From positions 8,962,501 through 9,026,500 of the forward strand of contig BSBM01000762.1 in assembly GCA_027924585.1 (NCBI GenBank): a stretch of 64,000 nt of DNA. The letters run 5' to 3'. The position numbers and the translations under genes were made by a program. The notes under the pieces were generated by a model that saw only the letters and a list, made by a program, of their open reading frames with translations, was not told the origin of the DNA and made no database searches. Origin of the DNA: Larix kaempferi (taxonomy: Eukaryota > Streptophyta > Pinopsida > Pinales > Pinaceae). Shown piece after piece: positions 19,551-30,990 of the stretch (the stretch's first letter is position 1; every line of letters begins with the position of its first letter).

Positions 19551-20160
19551 TTAATGAATTTTATTTTTGTAAAATTCACATTTGATTAGCTTTGCATACA
19601 ACTTATACTCCCTTAGCAATTGTGAATCCATTCTCAAATGTTCTTCATGCTCTTCTTCATTCTTAGAATATATAAGCATGTCATCTAGAAAAACAAGAAG
19701 AAATTTGTCCAAATACTTGCTAAGAACACTATTCATGAGACACGTGAATGCAGCTGGTGTATTGGTAAGACCAAATGGCACCATCACAAACTCATAGTGC
19801 ACATACGTTGTTCTAAAGGTTGTCTTGTGAATATATTCTTCCTTAATTATCACCTGATGGTAACCATAACTCAGTTCAATCTTTGAAAATACCTTTGCCC
19901 CTCTCATTTGATAAAAAAAAATCATGAATTCGAGGAAATGGGTATGTGTTCTTCATTGTTACTTTATTAAGCTGCATGTAATCGATACATAACTTAAGTG
20001 TTTCATCTTTCTTCTTCACGGACAATATGGATGCTCCCCATGGATACACACTTGGATAAATGTACTTATTTTCCAATAGTTCTTGAAAGTGCATTTTCAG
20101 TTATAATAATTCTGGTGCATTGATTCTGTAAGGTGTTTTGGAAACTTTTGCAACTCCTCA
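19551..20160 (-). pseudogene. reverse transcriptase core of the gypsy element
   Basis: 20094-19876 encodes [20 protein letters not shown] and [20 protein letters not shown], the RT fingers. 19925-19551 encodes [60 protein letters not shown] and then VFLDDMLIYSKNEEEHEEHL. The F-x-DD catalytic pair is intact. The two pieces are joined by a short frameshift near 19900. Function in the family: copies the element RNA into DNA. Confidence 0.85.
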
Positions 20161-20387
20161 CACAATATAAATTGTAAAATCAATGTCCCTCTTTAGAGGA
20201 AGTCCTAGAACTTCATCGGGAAGCACATCCTTGAATTCTTGTAGCACATGATAGTCCTCCAACTTGGGAATTTCATTTTTTGTTTTCTCCAAAACATGGG
20301 CCGCATACAATTGGAAACCTTTCTTATAGAACTTCTTCAGCTACATGGCTGAAATGTGCCTAACAAAAATTACATTTGGGGTTCCAT

Positions 20388-20905
20388 TTACAACCCTTTG
20401 GTTCCCTTCTTCTTCAATGCATTCAAAAGTCTTGTTGTATCAATCCAGTTTAACTCTATGTGCTTCCAACCAATCCATTCCAATGAGAATATCATAGGAA
20501 CCAAGTGGAAAAATATAGTGAATAGTCCATCCATATGCAATGGACATTTTTCCACCAATTCACTAACATTCCACTTGGTTCCAATGGCTAGTTGGACCAA
20601 CCATGATTTGCTATGCTTGGTTTTATTAAAAACACAAATCTCAACAATTTTGGGAGTGATATAATATGAGTAGATCTAATTTCAATCAAAATAGAAATAG
20701 ATTGCTTAGAAATCTTACCTTCAACTTCAACCACAGTTGACTGATGGTCTTCTTGGTGCTCCTCTAGTGTTGCATAGATTCTAGGGATGGTCATTGCGAC
20801 TTGACCCACAGTTCTAGCTTCTTAGATGTTGTGAACATGATTTTCACTCCCGTTCTGATGTGGATAGCTCCTAAGCATATGGTCCTGTCCACATCCCCAA
20901 CATTG
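20388..20905 (-). pseudogene. gag zinc knuckle and aspartic protease of the gypsy element
   Basis: Just before the protease is CWGCGQDHMLRSYPHQNG, a CCHC knuckle with the last Cys changed to Tyr. Then 20809-20588 gives QSTVVEVEGKISKQSISILI followed by EIRSTH, where the family has DPGSTH, so the catalytic Asp-Pro-Gly has become Glu-Ile-Arg. 20600-20388 gives VQLAIGTKWNVSELVEKCPL and MDGLFTIFFHLVP, with IGWKHIELNWIDTTRLLNAL further on. The identity is clear from flanking words; the active site is destroyed. Confidence 0.75.
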
Positions 20906-21030
20906 AAGGGGCTCTCTTTGATCTCTTGGCTCTCTTACTTATCTCCCATAATTCTAGCTAGTTTAGTCATACCCTCTGGTGGCTTCCTTGAATGATTCCT
21001 GAATTGAGGAGGCTTGAACCCATTTTTCCG

Positions 21031-21960
21031 TTAGTCAAACTTCTCAATTTTCTTGTTCTTCCATTCCTTATGTAATTCTATTTCACTTTTGTTTTGATCA
21101 TAAAAATACTTGGCCTTTCTTATGAGGTCCTCTAGAGTTTGAGGTTCATCAAACTCAATTTTGTCTTTGTTGGACCGAGACATTAAACTTAGAAAATGAT
21201 GAATTTTCACCTTATCATCTCTCATATACTTGACATATCTCAGCAGCTACAATATTTTTTTTGCATACTCTTCCATAGTCATTTGTCCCAATTTTAGCTC
21301 ATGGAATTATTTGATTTTTCCATCATAGTGCCTATCTAAGAGGTACTTTTCTTTGAAGTACTTCTTCAATTTATTCCAAACAATCTTCCTTTCATTGATC
21401 TTCTTCACTTGGCTAAGGTGATCCAACCATATAGATGTTATTTGATTCAAATTGAGTATGGCCTCATCCATATCACAGTTGGAATTATTGTTGGATGTCG
21501 ACATCTATTGTGACCAGTCATCGTCGTCGACACAACTCCGACGAGTTTTGACTTCGACACAGCTTTGACACACTCTACAACCTAGACACAACTTTGGAAA
21601 GTTGTTGAACTATGACGTGACTTCAACATGTTCTGCGACCTCACAATTTCATGACGTCGACATGCAGCGTCGACTTGCGACTGTGCAACACCATCTTGTG
21701 ACTTACGACTGTTGAACTTCGATATACTATCTCTCTGTCTTCCAGTCGATTGTAACAGTTGAACTTCTGAATTGTTATAACTTATTGTTGGCATCCAAAA
21801 ATAATTCCAACTGTGGTATGGATCATGGACACTCATGCTTTCATATTTCCTGAGTATTCTTGGACTTGGAAATACTTCCTCATCCTAGGAAGCCAAGCCT
21901 TAGCTTCTTGACTAGATCTTACTTCATCGTCAAATTTAGGAGGTTTGCCTTCTTAAATTC
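21031..21960 (-). pseudogene. gag domain of the gypsy element, interrupted by a TIR element
   Basis: Coding is found on both sides of a 358 bp insertion. Upstream (21960-21830): SHGEFKKANLLNLTMK, LRLGFLG and SKSKNTQEI in broken frames, matching the PPKFDGE..QEAEAWL..MRKYFQ gag start. Downstream (21465-21307): ILNLNQITSIWLDHLSQVKK, INERKIVWNKLKKYFKEKYL and DRHYDGKIK. 21225-21031: MRDDKVKIHHFLSLMS, then KIEFDEPQTLEDLIRKAKYF and YDQNKSEIELHKEWKNKK. This is the chromovirus-type gag capsid domain. Confidence 0.8.
21466..21823. mobile_element. 358 bp TIR (MITE-like) element inserted in gag
   Basis: The termini 21466-21497 and 21792-21823 are 32 bp inverted repeats matching at 30 of 32 positions, starting ATCCATAYCACAGTTGGAAT. 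The interior is rich in GTCGAC, TTCGACACA and TTGCGAC words. It splits the gag homology between the QEYSGNMK-type segment and the ILNLNQITSIW segment. A target duplication is not obvious, so the superfamily is not assigned. Confidence 0.6.
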
Positions 21961-22159
21961 TCCATGTGAGTTTTTCCTGGAAGGCCTCTTCCTCTCATTC
22001 CTATGAAATGAAGAGCTCAAACCTTCAATGGATTCTTTATATTCAGATGACTCACTGGAAGATATTTCTGGAGTATATGTCCTATCCCTATAAATCCTTC
22101 TCCAATTATTGAACCTCTTGTGGGAATGCCTCCTTGAGATACTCCCACTCTATTCCTTA

Positions 22160-22470
22160 TTTTTTGAATTATGTCCATGGTTAATATTCCTCTAATTTTT
22201 TGTCAATCTTTGAATCATGGATGCAATCAATTGATTATGTTCTTCTTGAACTCTAATCAGCCTCTTATTTCCTTCTCCGCAACTCTACAATTCCACACTT
22301 CGGTTGCTCATTCTTTCTACAATGTCTTGGGAATTCAATTGGTTTATTCTACCATTGGATTCTATCTTTGAATTATAAACGTATATATTCTCTCCCATTC
22401 CATCTGCCTTAGCCTCATAAGGATCCCGTTCCCATCCATGACGATGATGTTCTTGGTCCAACCAAGACAA
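22160..22470 (-). pseudogene. gag N-terminus of the gypsy element
   Basis: The ATG at 22470 begins MSWLDQEHHRHGWERDPYEA, followed by Asn/Ser-rich sequence and RMSNRSVELRRRK, the basic/charged gag leader of this element type. Stops follow near 22280. It lies 1.07 kb downstream of the PBS, so the untranslated leader is long. Confidence 0.55.
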
Positions 22471-22689
22471 AAGATATATGAACTACAATATACCCAATGA
22501 TGACCCTTAATAGTCACTTCTATGATTTTGAATATGCAAAACATGTTCCTATAAACACATTTGTTAGATTTATTATATTCTTAGAAAATTATAAAATTAT
22601 TTTCATGCATTATGGGAACAACCCATATTGTCAATTTCTCTCAAATCATAGAAACATTTAAATCACTCCCTTAAACTCTAACTAGTCAC

Positions 22690-23180
22690 AACCACGGTTT
22701 CAGGATCCATGAGATGGTGGTTTGTCGAAACAACTTTTACTATCTTGAATGCATCAGAGGGAGACACGTCAACAAGGTGGTTTTCCTTTCAGGCTCATGC
22801 CAATTAATTTAACTGTCATGCAATTTCACAGGCCTGAAAGAATGTTGGTCGTCAATCAAATCTGTATGATCTTCCAATATTGACATGAATGAAGGGGGGT
22901 GGGGTTTCCCGTAATTCCTGACATCATTTCACATCACTTCATTGCATGTCACATCTCCCCACGTCTCATCACTGCAGGGTGGACCAAAATTTGTTTCGGG
23001 CTCCTTAGCAGAGTGGTTTTCCAAAACCACTTTTACAAGCCTGAACGCATGAGAAGCAGACACGTCACCTTAGCAGTTTTCCTTTAAGGATCATGATCAT
23101 TAAATTAAACTTGGAGTGTATTTGTGATCCTGAAGCACTGTCAACCATCGATCTTGATCTTGATGGTCTGATCTCCTTCT
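22690..23180. repeat. duplicated segment in the 5' leader
   Basis: About 180 bp at 22695-22880 is repeated in diverged form at 22990-23175. Shared words: GTGGTTTTCC/GTGGTTTGTCG, AACCACTTTTAC/AACAACTTTTAC, GACACGTCA, GTTTTCCTTT and GATCTTGAT/GATCTTCCA. Confidence 0.5.
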
Positions 23181-23536
23181 TCCTTCACTCTACCACATAC
23201 AATCACCCTTGCATGCAGATCTTATGTGGCTGGTCCACATCACATATTATTCCTATGCAGCCCCTCCACATCATACCTCCTTCCCATGTGGCTCTTCCAT
23301 GTCACCCATTCACATTGCATGGGTTGGACCCAACTAAAATTTTCCAAAATTTTTAAAACTTCGTAATTAGAAAAAATTTCAATTAAGCAATAAGGGGAAT
23401 TATTTCGAACTAAATTCGAAATTACTTTTGGCCGCTTATTTGTTAGTTAACATAAAATAGTTCTATAGAACCATTTCGAATTTCCGCTTGTAAGTCTAGA
23501 ATCTTGGCCCATTTAGCTCTAGTACTGCAACCAGAA

Positions 23537-23548
23537 GCTCTATTACCA
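23537..23548 (-). promoter_or_regulatory. primer-binding site, degraded tRNA-iMet type
   Basis: Minus-strand TGGTAATAGAGC lies 3 bases past the LTR end. The usual plant iMet PBS is TGGTATCAGAGC; two bases differ. Confidence 0.6.
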
Positions 23549-23551
23549 CTC

Positions 23552-24535
23552 TATAATATCCCCTTCACCCAATTCTTCCAACAGGAGGGAAGATTGACTA
23601 ATTATGGGAATCTAAATTCCTCCCCGTAGCCATATTATGAATTCATAATAGGTAAAATACATGTGTAAATGAAAAACAAAAGAACACAGTGGAAATAAAC
23701 TCGATCCACACATACACAATGTGAATATAAAAGCATAATCATAATAGACATTAATTAATAACATTTGAAACTCAAATGCACAAGCATACTTATCTTTATC
23801 CAGTTCATATCTAAGCAACTAGCTATGTAAGAGAGATTTTCCACCCAACAATAGGCACTCTATCCAAGATATACTATTTTTTCATAGAGCCCCCCCCCAT
23901 CCCAAGATGGGCTATGAGGCCACCAGGGATAAGAAAACACATTCAAGTGTTCTCTCTCATCCCACAACCCGTTCTGCTCTCTATTCTTAGCCAAATGCTC
24001 CTACAGAGCTCTATAGGGATCTTAGTCAGCTATCCCATCCTTGGTTCTCACAATACCTGCCCCACACAACACTCTTATGGGCTCAAGCATCCCCTTCACC
24101 GATCCACGGTTCTCTTGGGTGATCCATCTTGGTAGGTGCTTCCATTGTGTTCATAGAAGAAGTCCAATCTAATATGTCCTGTTGGAGAACCACATGTAGC
24201 CTTGGTTTTTGGCTTTTCAAGCATCTATGATAAGAAAAACTCAAGGGGTAAGGGTTCCTAGCTCGTTGGACCTCTCTGCTCACCTACAATTATCTATTAT
24301 CCCTTCCAAATATTTAGTGCTAGCTCTAAATTCGAATTTATGGGTTATACACAAACTGGTAAGGGTGATGGAAATAAATGGGGAGCTCTAGATAGTGTAT
24401 ATCTACATGAGAGAATGAGAGACTGAGGGTTGAATCCATAGAATATGAGATAATTGTGAAAATACAACTGACATAGCTTCTAGTAATAGAAGAAAGGACT
24501 CTTGACAGATACATACTGACTTCTAGTAGCTCACA
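23552..24535 (-). repeat. 5' LTR of the gypsy element
   Basis: Direct-repeat partner of 16829-17799. The plus-strand edge TATAATATCCCC at 23552 is probably a mutated TGTAATATCCCC; the other edge ends in GCTCACA at 24535. The PBS follows immediately on the minus strand. Confidence 0.75.
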
Positions 24536-25940
24536 GGACTATCACAAAAGTGCAGTCATCCCTATGCTTCAATAATTACACGAGGTGACTTTTCCCACCA
24601 ACCTCACACATGCATTCAATGATTGAAAAGTAGTCAAAGGAAGGTGATTGGATCATTTAGATAAAATGGAAGAATTTGGGTGAGTTCTCAGGTTGACACT
24701 TGGTAGCAAAGGATTTAGCCTCCCATAGACCCCCTTTCCTCTTCCCCTCTAATGGAATCATAGCTCCTCTAGTGCTCTTTACACAAAAATCTTGGACCAT
24801 TTGATTATTTATACAATAAAATATTTACATATATTTCAAGTTAGCATGAAAAACCAACCATATGGTCCAAATGAAAATATTTATATCATAGATACCTAGC
24901 CATTCACTAGTTGAGTCTTGGCCTTGAGATTTGCACTCAGAATCCATACTAACATATTTACATCATTTACAAAATTTTGGTTAAATACATTCGAAGTCAA
25001 ACCAAGGGTATTACAAGGTTATTGTTAGTCATTTTGCAACAATATTCGTCATTATATTATCACTACATAGATTCATTAATCGCAACATACAAACAAGAAA
25101 CATAGACATAACCATCTATTTAGACAATGAAAATAATCATCCATGAACATAAAATTAAAGGGGTCCAACAATCCTTTATTATATTATTGATGAAATCCAT
25201 TACATAATAGATAGATGGTTCTATGGCCTTACATTGTCCACATAATTACCATCACGACATTATAGAGAATAAAGGACCCAAAAACTAGATACATCAAATC
25301 AGTCCTTTACTCTGTTGTGTATCGTTCTTTGATTTGCATATTTTTCCTTCTTTCTCTCTTTCTCTTTCTCTCCATTTTATTCCACTATGTTACCTCTCCT
25401 CTTCCGCTTGCCTTATGCTTCTTTATATACTTGTGGGTGCGGGTCCAAAACTGTTGCGACCATTAGGGGATTGTGCAACTCACGGGGGCTTCACTCAATA
25501 AACAACTATCATAGTACGTTCAATCGTGGCATATGAAACAATACCCCTAATTTCACTAAATATTGGAAAATACCTTCCAAAATCGTTTTTTTTAACCCCC
25601 TCCCAATATGCCTTCCCAATTTACAAAAACCCTTATTTTCACTATATATTGTATATATCAATTTTTTCATTAACATTTTTTATACCCATTTATATTTCTA
25701 CCTAGTATATTGATATGATACCCCTCTTATGACCCCACATGAATTCTACAATGCACCTTGCTTCTTTCAATGTATATCATGGATGCACATTACTTCACCC
25801 ACAATGTAATTACTCAACCACATATCATTCTGATTTGCAACATCTAATGGTCTAATGAATAGATAGGAGATCACTTCTTATATGTCACTAGAGCCAATTC
25901 ACATAGTACAACATTTAGATTGCATGTTGCAGTTCCCCAA
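24536..25940. other. AT-rich stretch, nothing recognised
   Basis: No coding similarity seen on either strand; short CT-rich runs near 25340-25380 only. Confidence 0.5.
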
Positions 25941-25949
25941 TCTCTAACT

Positions 25950-26130
25950 AAGCTTGTTGTGGGCTAGGTATCCAAGCCCCAGGGCCTGTTACAAGCTCTA
26001 GGAGGCTGGCTAAGCCTCCCAAGGCCTGTAATAGGCACGAGTGGTTGGGTATTCAAGCCCCCAAGGCCTATCGAGGGCCTATAACAAGCCCTAGAGGCTT
26101 AGAGCCTCCCAAGGCTATTGGTAACAACTG
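25950..26130. repeat. degenerate repeats of a CCCAAGGCCTGT..AAGCCCTAG word
   Basis: Variants such as CCAGGGCCTGTTACAAGC, CCCAAGGCCTGTAATAGGC, CCCAAGGCCTATCGAGGG, CCTATAACAAGCCCTAG and CTCCCAAGGC recur at irregular spacing, followed by two copies of GTTGGTAACAA. Purpose unknown. Confidence 0.5.
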
Positions 26131-27460
26131 GCCGAGTGTTGTTGGTAACAATTGGTTGTCAATGACCATTGTCTCTTGACTATGATCAACTGGAAACCCA
26201 CTTCACCATGAAACCCCTGGCCTCAAGCATGCCTCAAGATGCAATTCCCCTCCTTACTGGTAAGCCTGAGCCTTGCCTCAACCTGATTTATCATCCAACC
26301 GTGATCCCGCCATCTCCATTTGGCGGATATTTGTCATCCCGCCCATATAAAAAAGACCCCAAAGTATTTTTGTATTGTTACATTAAATAAAAAAAACCTT
26401 TGCCCCTTAATATATAAGCAATATAATTTTTAGGTTTTCATGAATATTTAATACCGCAATATGAATGAATGTGGTATTATATTGCCTTCTAGTGAAGCCC
26501 TCATGAGACAACTACTGCTCCTTTACCCTATTCTTCCTTCCTCTATTTATGGTCCTTACAAAAAATCAAGGAGCCAACAAATTGTACATATTATTGTTAA
26601 TATAGATATGGACTATAGAATTTCCAAGCATCAACATAATATGGGGATGTTGTGATTATAGCTATATAAGAGAACCATAGTGTGAATTTTTCCTCAAGGA
26701 TTTATAATAGAGAAGTGGTAAAACTAGAATATATGTGGAAATTTTATATAATAGATTTCTCTAAATTCTAAATGTTACACCACAACTTGATTCTACTTTC
26801 AAAGAAAAGTTAATATAAAAGTTTATTTTAATTACCATTTATACATGCTTATATAAAATGAATGAGGTAAAATGATTAAGGGATGACGTCCCTTTGGTTG
26901 ACTTCATGTCTATTGACCATCATCTAGTTCCTTTAAATTAGGAAATTAAGGAACATGCAACCCTACTCAAACTTCATCACCATCCATGTATATTGGAATT
27001 TCAATTGTCCATGGCATGTTGTGTTAGTGGCATCAACAGATTATCCAGGTGGTATACTGAATCAAGTGATGAATTATCTATTGATTTTGAGACACGATGG
27101 TCAAGTACAAAATTTAAATCAATGATGTGCTAAAAATTATCCAATGATTGTGTGTGTAGGGTTGAGCACAATGTAGGAAAAGTGTTGGTTGTTCATAGAA
27201 TGTTCACATAGGTATCATGGCAAATCATTGTGAAATTTCAGTAGTACAAATATTTTTCTAATGTGCTAAAGGATGAGACAGTCCTTTCAAAAATAATGTT
27301 TATTATTATCATGGGTAATGAACACAATCTAGCATTGAGACTATTATTAAGGTGAATTAGTTTGTGGGTTGAAGCTAAAGGTGTCTTAAGAAATCAAGTA
27401 GGGTAACATTTTAAGGTATAAAGAAATGTTAAGAAAACATAGATGATGAGGGAGGGTGGC
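26131..27460. other. no gene seen
   Basis: Short open frames at 26169-26390 and 26461-26655 have no recognisable domain. The rest is AT-rich. Confidence 0.45.
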
Positions 27461-27665
27461 ATGAATCATATGTGAGATTGATTGAATCTAGGGAAGGGAG
27501 GATGACATGCATCACATATGAAATTGATTGATAATATGGAGTGGACATATATAATATAGGATATTGAGACCACAATGATGATGATGATGATGATTATAAT
27601 CACAACAACGCCAATGATGTGTGTCACAATCCTAAATGTACTAGAATTCCCATAGAATATGGCAT
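27461..27665. repeat. dispersed repeat, copy 1, with GAT microsatellite
   Basis: Matches 32335-32520 in the same orientation: ATGTGAGATTGATTGAATC, GGGAGG...GACATGCATC, ATATACAATATAGGA-type words, then ACAATCCTAAATGTACTA. It includes (GAT)n near 27576-27593. Confidence 0.55.
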
Positions 27666-27794
27666 AACGTGGATCAATAATTGGTGCCATATAAGTCTTA
27701 TGTTTAGAGGTCATAATATTGGTGGCATGTAGGTATAAATAAACATTGGTTATAATGAATGGATAGGCTAATTGGAGTTGGAATAATAAAAGAG

Positions 27795-28165
27795 GAATTT
27801 ATATACATTTGAAATTTTGTAATACTTCCACTATATATAGTTTTTGTGCTAAATGATGCATTAAGGTAAAAGGGTAAAAGGAATGGATGTTTATAAAGTG
27901 TAAATTAATATTGGATTTAGATATTATATACACATTAAGAGGTCCCAATATACATAAAAACTTTCGTTCTAATTTCTAATATATACTAGTTGGACATGGA
28001 ATACTAAAATATGCATTTATATACATTTGAAATATTGTAATACTTCCACTATAATAGATATAGTTTGTGTGGTAAATGGTTCATTGGGATAGAAGGAATG
28101 GAGTCTTAGAAAGTGTAGATTAATGTTGGATATAAACATCAAATACACATTAAGAAAAAAAAAAA
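27795..28165. repeat. diverged tandem duplication
   Basis: 27800-27950 and 28018-28160 share ATACATTTGAAATTTTGTAA, TACTTCCACTATA, GGAATGGA and TACACATTAAGA. The period is about 215 bp. Confidence 0.55.
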
Positions 28166-28639
28166 AATATTAAAACCTAAATATACACAATGTTTCTATT
28201 AGTCAACACTCACACTTTTCTAATTGATATCACACATTCATAATTGAAATTTAGACTTTTGTATTTCAAAATTTACAATTTTGGAATAAAAAAATATTCC
28301 TTTTTAAATAGACAATCACAATTTTGGAATAAAAAAATTACACTTTTATATTTAAAAACATACTTTTGGAATAATAAAACAATTATTTTTTAATTGAAAA
28401 TCACACATTTTGAATTGAAAATTGCACTTTCTTGGTTCAAAATTATTCAAAATTTATACTTTTTGAATAAAAAGCACACTTTTGGATACCAATATTGTCC
28501 CTTTAGAACCCAAATTTTCACTTTATAAAGGTTGATATTAATACTTTCAAAATCAAAATTCACCATTTTTCAGTCAATATTTTTCCTTATTGATCCAAAA
28601 ATAGGCATTTGTTATCTAGGTGGGGTTCTCATAGCCTTT
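28166..28639. other. AT-rich sequence, nothing recognised
   Basis: Runs of CACTTTTTGAATT-like and TTTGGAATAAAA words recur, suggesting a decayed low-complexity repeat. No coding. Confidence 0.4.
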
Positions 28640-28828
28640 CATTATTTAAATAGAATACTTTTTATCCATGGACTATTTTTCCATCTTATTCAATGGTTCA
28701 TCTACCCAAATTTCCATACCTCCTAAGGCCTTTGAGAAGGATGTCGTCTTCTCCCTTTCTCTTATTGACCCCATCTCAGTATACTGATAAAAGTTGAAAT
28801 CCACATAGATAACATCGTAGAAATAGAT

Positions 28829-29563
28829 ATGGTAGAGTGTATCCATATAACACACTTGTTGTTTATTCACAACCTAGTCCTTTTTGGAAATGACAACATC
28901 AAAGAAGCCCACATTTATACTAGAAAGATAGAAAAAAGAATTGCACATTGGTCTTACAGGTTTCTGTCTATTGGTGGTAAGCTCATCCTTTTGAAGACTA
29001 TGCTTTCAAGTATACCAGTATATTGGTTTTCCCTGCTAGAAGTTCCAACATCCATTCTCAGGTATATTAAAAGATATTTCTTCAACTTTTTATGGTTTGG
29101 TTCTGCAATCAGTGAAAATATCCCCATGGTTGTTGCTGATGCTATAACTAGACCATATAGATTTGGGGGATGGGGCATATTAGACATGGGTACTTTCAAT
29201 ATTGCACTCAGACTTAAAAATATCTGGCGATGTCTATTTGGGAAAACTCTTTGGGCTTCTCTTATTTCTTGCAAATATATAAAACATGAATTTTTCTGCT
29301 GGATTAGAAGCCCAAAACTTGTAAGTTGGAATTTTTCTCCTATATGGCGTGGTTTCATGAAGATTTTTCACTGGATTAGAAAAGATCTTATCTGGCAGGT
29401 TGGGTCTGGTGAAATGATACGAGTTGGGATTGATCCCATTATCGGTATGGAGGAAAATTATTTTCTGGCTCTTTCTATCTCTCGATATCTTCAGATTTTG
29501 GGATTGAACACGCTGGATAAAAAAATTTTGCATCATCATGGGTCTGACCACAATTCTAATTAG
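28829..29563 (+). pseudogene. LINE reverse transcriptase C-terminal part
   Basis: Open for 244 codons. It starts inside RT: ITHLLFIHNLVLFG, where active plant LINEs have HLLFADDxLLFG, so the catalytic DD is His-Asn here. It continues RIAHWSYRFLSIGGKLILLK, SSIPVYWFSLLEVPTSILRY, FFNFLWFG, then GGWGILDMGTFNIALRLKNI and WRCLFG, which are standard L1 thumb and post-RT words. The loss of the FADD box means no polymerase activity although the frame is still long and open. The apparent ATG is internal to the original ORF2. Confidence 0.8.
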
Positions 29564-29971
29564 ATGTCTGCAAGGGATCTTGGTCTATCTGGGCAATTTG
29601 CTCGTATTTGGGAGGCTTACATTTTGAATTTAAATGCCTCTGGTGTCAGATTGAATCAAAATCCAGATCAGCTTATCTAGGGTGGAAATCCCGCTACTGG
29701 CTCGGTTACTGCTCGTACTGCCTACTCCAGAATTGTGTAGGACAAGCTCATTTTTCCATAGGATTGGTGGTACAAACGACTTTGGTTTTGGTCCATTCCT
29801 CTGAAACTCAAATGTTTTTGTTGGTTATTATTACAAAATAAATTAAAGACTTGGGACAACGTATGTATCCGGGGCTGGAATGGACCTAGTGTCTGCATAC
29901 TTTGTAAGAAGGATGCTGAAACTAAACAGCATCTCTTTGTTAAATGCAGCTTCTCTATTAAGATCTGGGAA
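29564..29971 (+). pseudogene. LINE zf-RVT-like region
   Basis: After a stop at 29561-29563 the same ORF2 continues: SARDLGLSGQFARIWEAYIL, TGSVTARTAYSRIV, then in a shifted frame DWWYKRLWFWSIPLKLKCFC and LWLLLQNKLKTWDNV-like words, GPSVCILCKKDAETKQHLFV and KCSFSIKIWEVV. The W...P.K...F.W....L.T...L...C..C....E...H...C pattern is the zf-RVT domain of plant LINEs. Confidence 0.75.
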
Positions 29972-30706
29972 GTGGTTTTGGCTAATCTAAACATTTCTCA
30001 GTGCTGGGATGTTGGAGATTTCAACAAATGTCTTCTCAATTGGTTCAGACATTGCAAGCATCATTTCTACATTGCAATTTGTATTTCCTGGGCTATATGG
30101 TACTCTAGAAACTGTGCTATCTTTCAGAATGTCTTCTCAAATCCTATCCAATGTAGCATGATTGCTTTAAATATGTATGCCTCTTGTAAAAATGAAGATC
30201 ATAAATTCAAGACTGACAGGATCAGTGCTTTCAAGTTCAATGTGGATCAGCCCATTGTTTTCTTTGATGGTGCATCACAATCTGGTATATGTGCAGTTGG
30301 GGGAGTGATATATTTGAATGAGGCTCATTATTTTTCTTTTAGACTCAATTGCGGCACGGGATCCAATATGAAAGTGGAATTAATGGCTCTCTGGTGCGTG
30401 CTCAAAGTGGCTAATATATTTGGTTTGGTGAATATCAAGGTATATGGCGACTCTAGGGTCACAATTAAATGGGCTGCGGGAGATTTCAAGCTTAATGTTA
30501 TTAACTTAAGGCACTGGGCTCTCCGGACTCATTCGGAAATTGCTAAACTTCAGGGTGTTCAGTTTGAGCATATCTATAGAGAACAGAACTCTCTCGCTGA
30601 CAAGCTCTCAAAACAAGCTTTATCAGGTTTGGAAGGCCATTTGATTTGGGAAGAATGGATAGAGAATTGTCTCCAGGAAAGTGGTACTACTTATTTTTTT
30701 GACTAA
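29972..30706 (+). pseudogene. LINE ORF2 C-terminus with complete RNase H
   Basis: 244 open codons ending at TAA 30704-30706. The first part (CISWAIWYSRNCAIFQNV) follows the zinc-finger region. The RNase H has all four acidic residues: PIVFFDGASQSG (Asp), MKVELMALWCVL (Glu), KVYGDSRVTIKW (Asp) and NSLADKLSKQAL (Asp), with a C-terminal GHLIWEEWIENCLQ. This is the RVT_3-type RNase H common in plant LINEs. The domain itself is intact even though upstream RT is broken; whether it is ever expressed is unknown. Confidence 0.8.
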
Positions 30707-30990
30707 TCTGTTGCTAATATATGGCTCTGTATCTTATGCTCTTATGTAGCTCTTCTTATGTATTTTTGAAATTTTGCTTGGTCCATATGCAATGAGGATT
30801 ACTGATACTTTTTTGCCTTCTGGGTGACATAAGATTGTAAAGAGATCATGAAGCTTTTTGCTTGGCAGATCCATTGCACTTGATTCATCTGATCCATTGC
30901 ACTTGATTCATCTGATGAATCTTGATCCCCTTTGTACTATTTGATTCACTTTTTGAATATCAATAGTAGTTTTTTTCGCTGGAAAAAAAT

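Larger units (their letters stand above)
16829..24535 (-). mobile_element. complete but decayed Ty3/gypsy retrotransposon
   Basis: Two direct repeats (16829-17799 and 23552-24535) flank, on the minus strand, a PBS, a gag N-terminus (22470), the gag domain (about 21960-21030), a zinc knuckle (about 20900), protease (20809-20388), RT (about 20160-19551), RNase H (19517-18723) and integrase (18713-17810). This is the order of a chromovirus-like Ty3/gypsy element. The LTRs are only roughly 75-85% alike by eye and the frames hold many stops, so the insertion is old. A 358 bp TIR element sits inside gag. The integrase C-terminus stops just before the 3' LTR, with no chromodomain seen. Confidence 0.85.
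28640..30990 (+). mobile_element. L1-type LINE, 3' half, decayed
   Basis: Contains the end of RT, a zinc-finger/connection region and a C-terminal RNase H, then a 3' UTR ending in a short A-rich tail (GGAAAAAAATT near 30979). RNase H at the C-terminus of ORF2 is typical of many plant L1 LINEs. The 5' part (endonuclease and RT fingers/palm) is missing; the left limit near 28640 rests on similarity to the relic at 34.37-34.69 kb. The 3' UTR has a 23 bp tandem duplication (30868-30913). Confidence 0.8.

Noticed and set aside
25950-26130. CRISPR-like array
   Set aside because: Repeats are degenerate and irregularly spaced, without unique spacers, in a eukaryotic context.
27466-27714. Minus-strand frame with a run of Ile
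   Set aside because: Caused by the GAT microsatellite.
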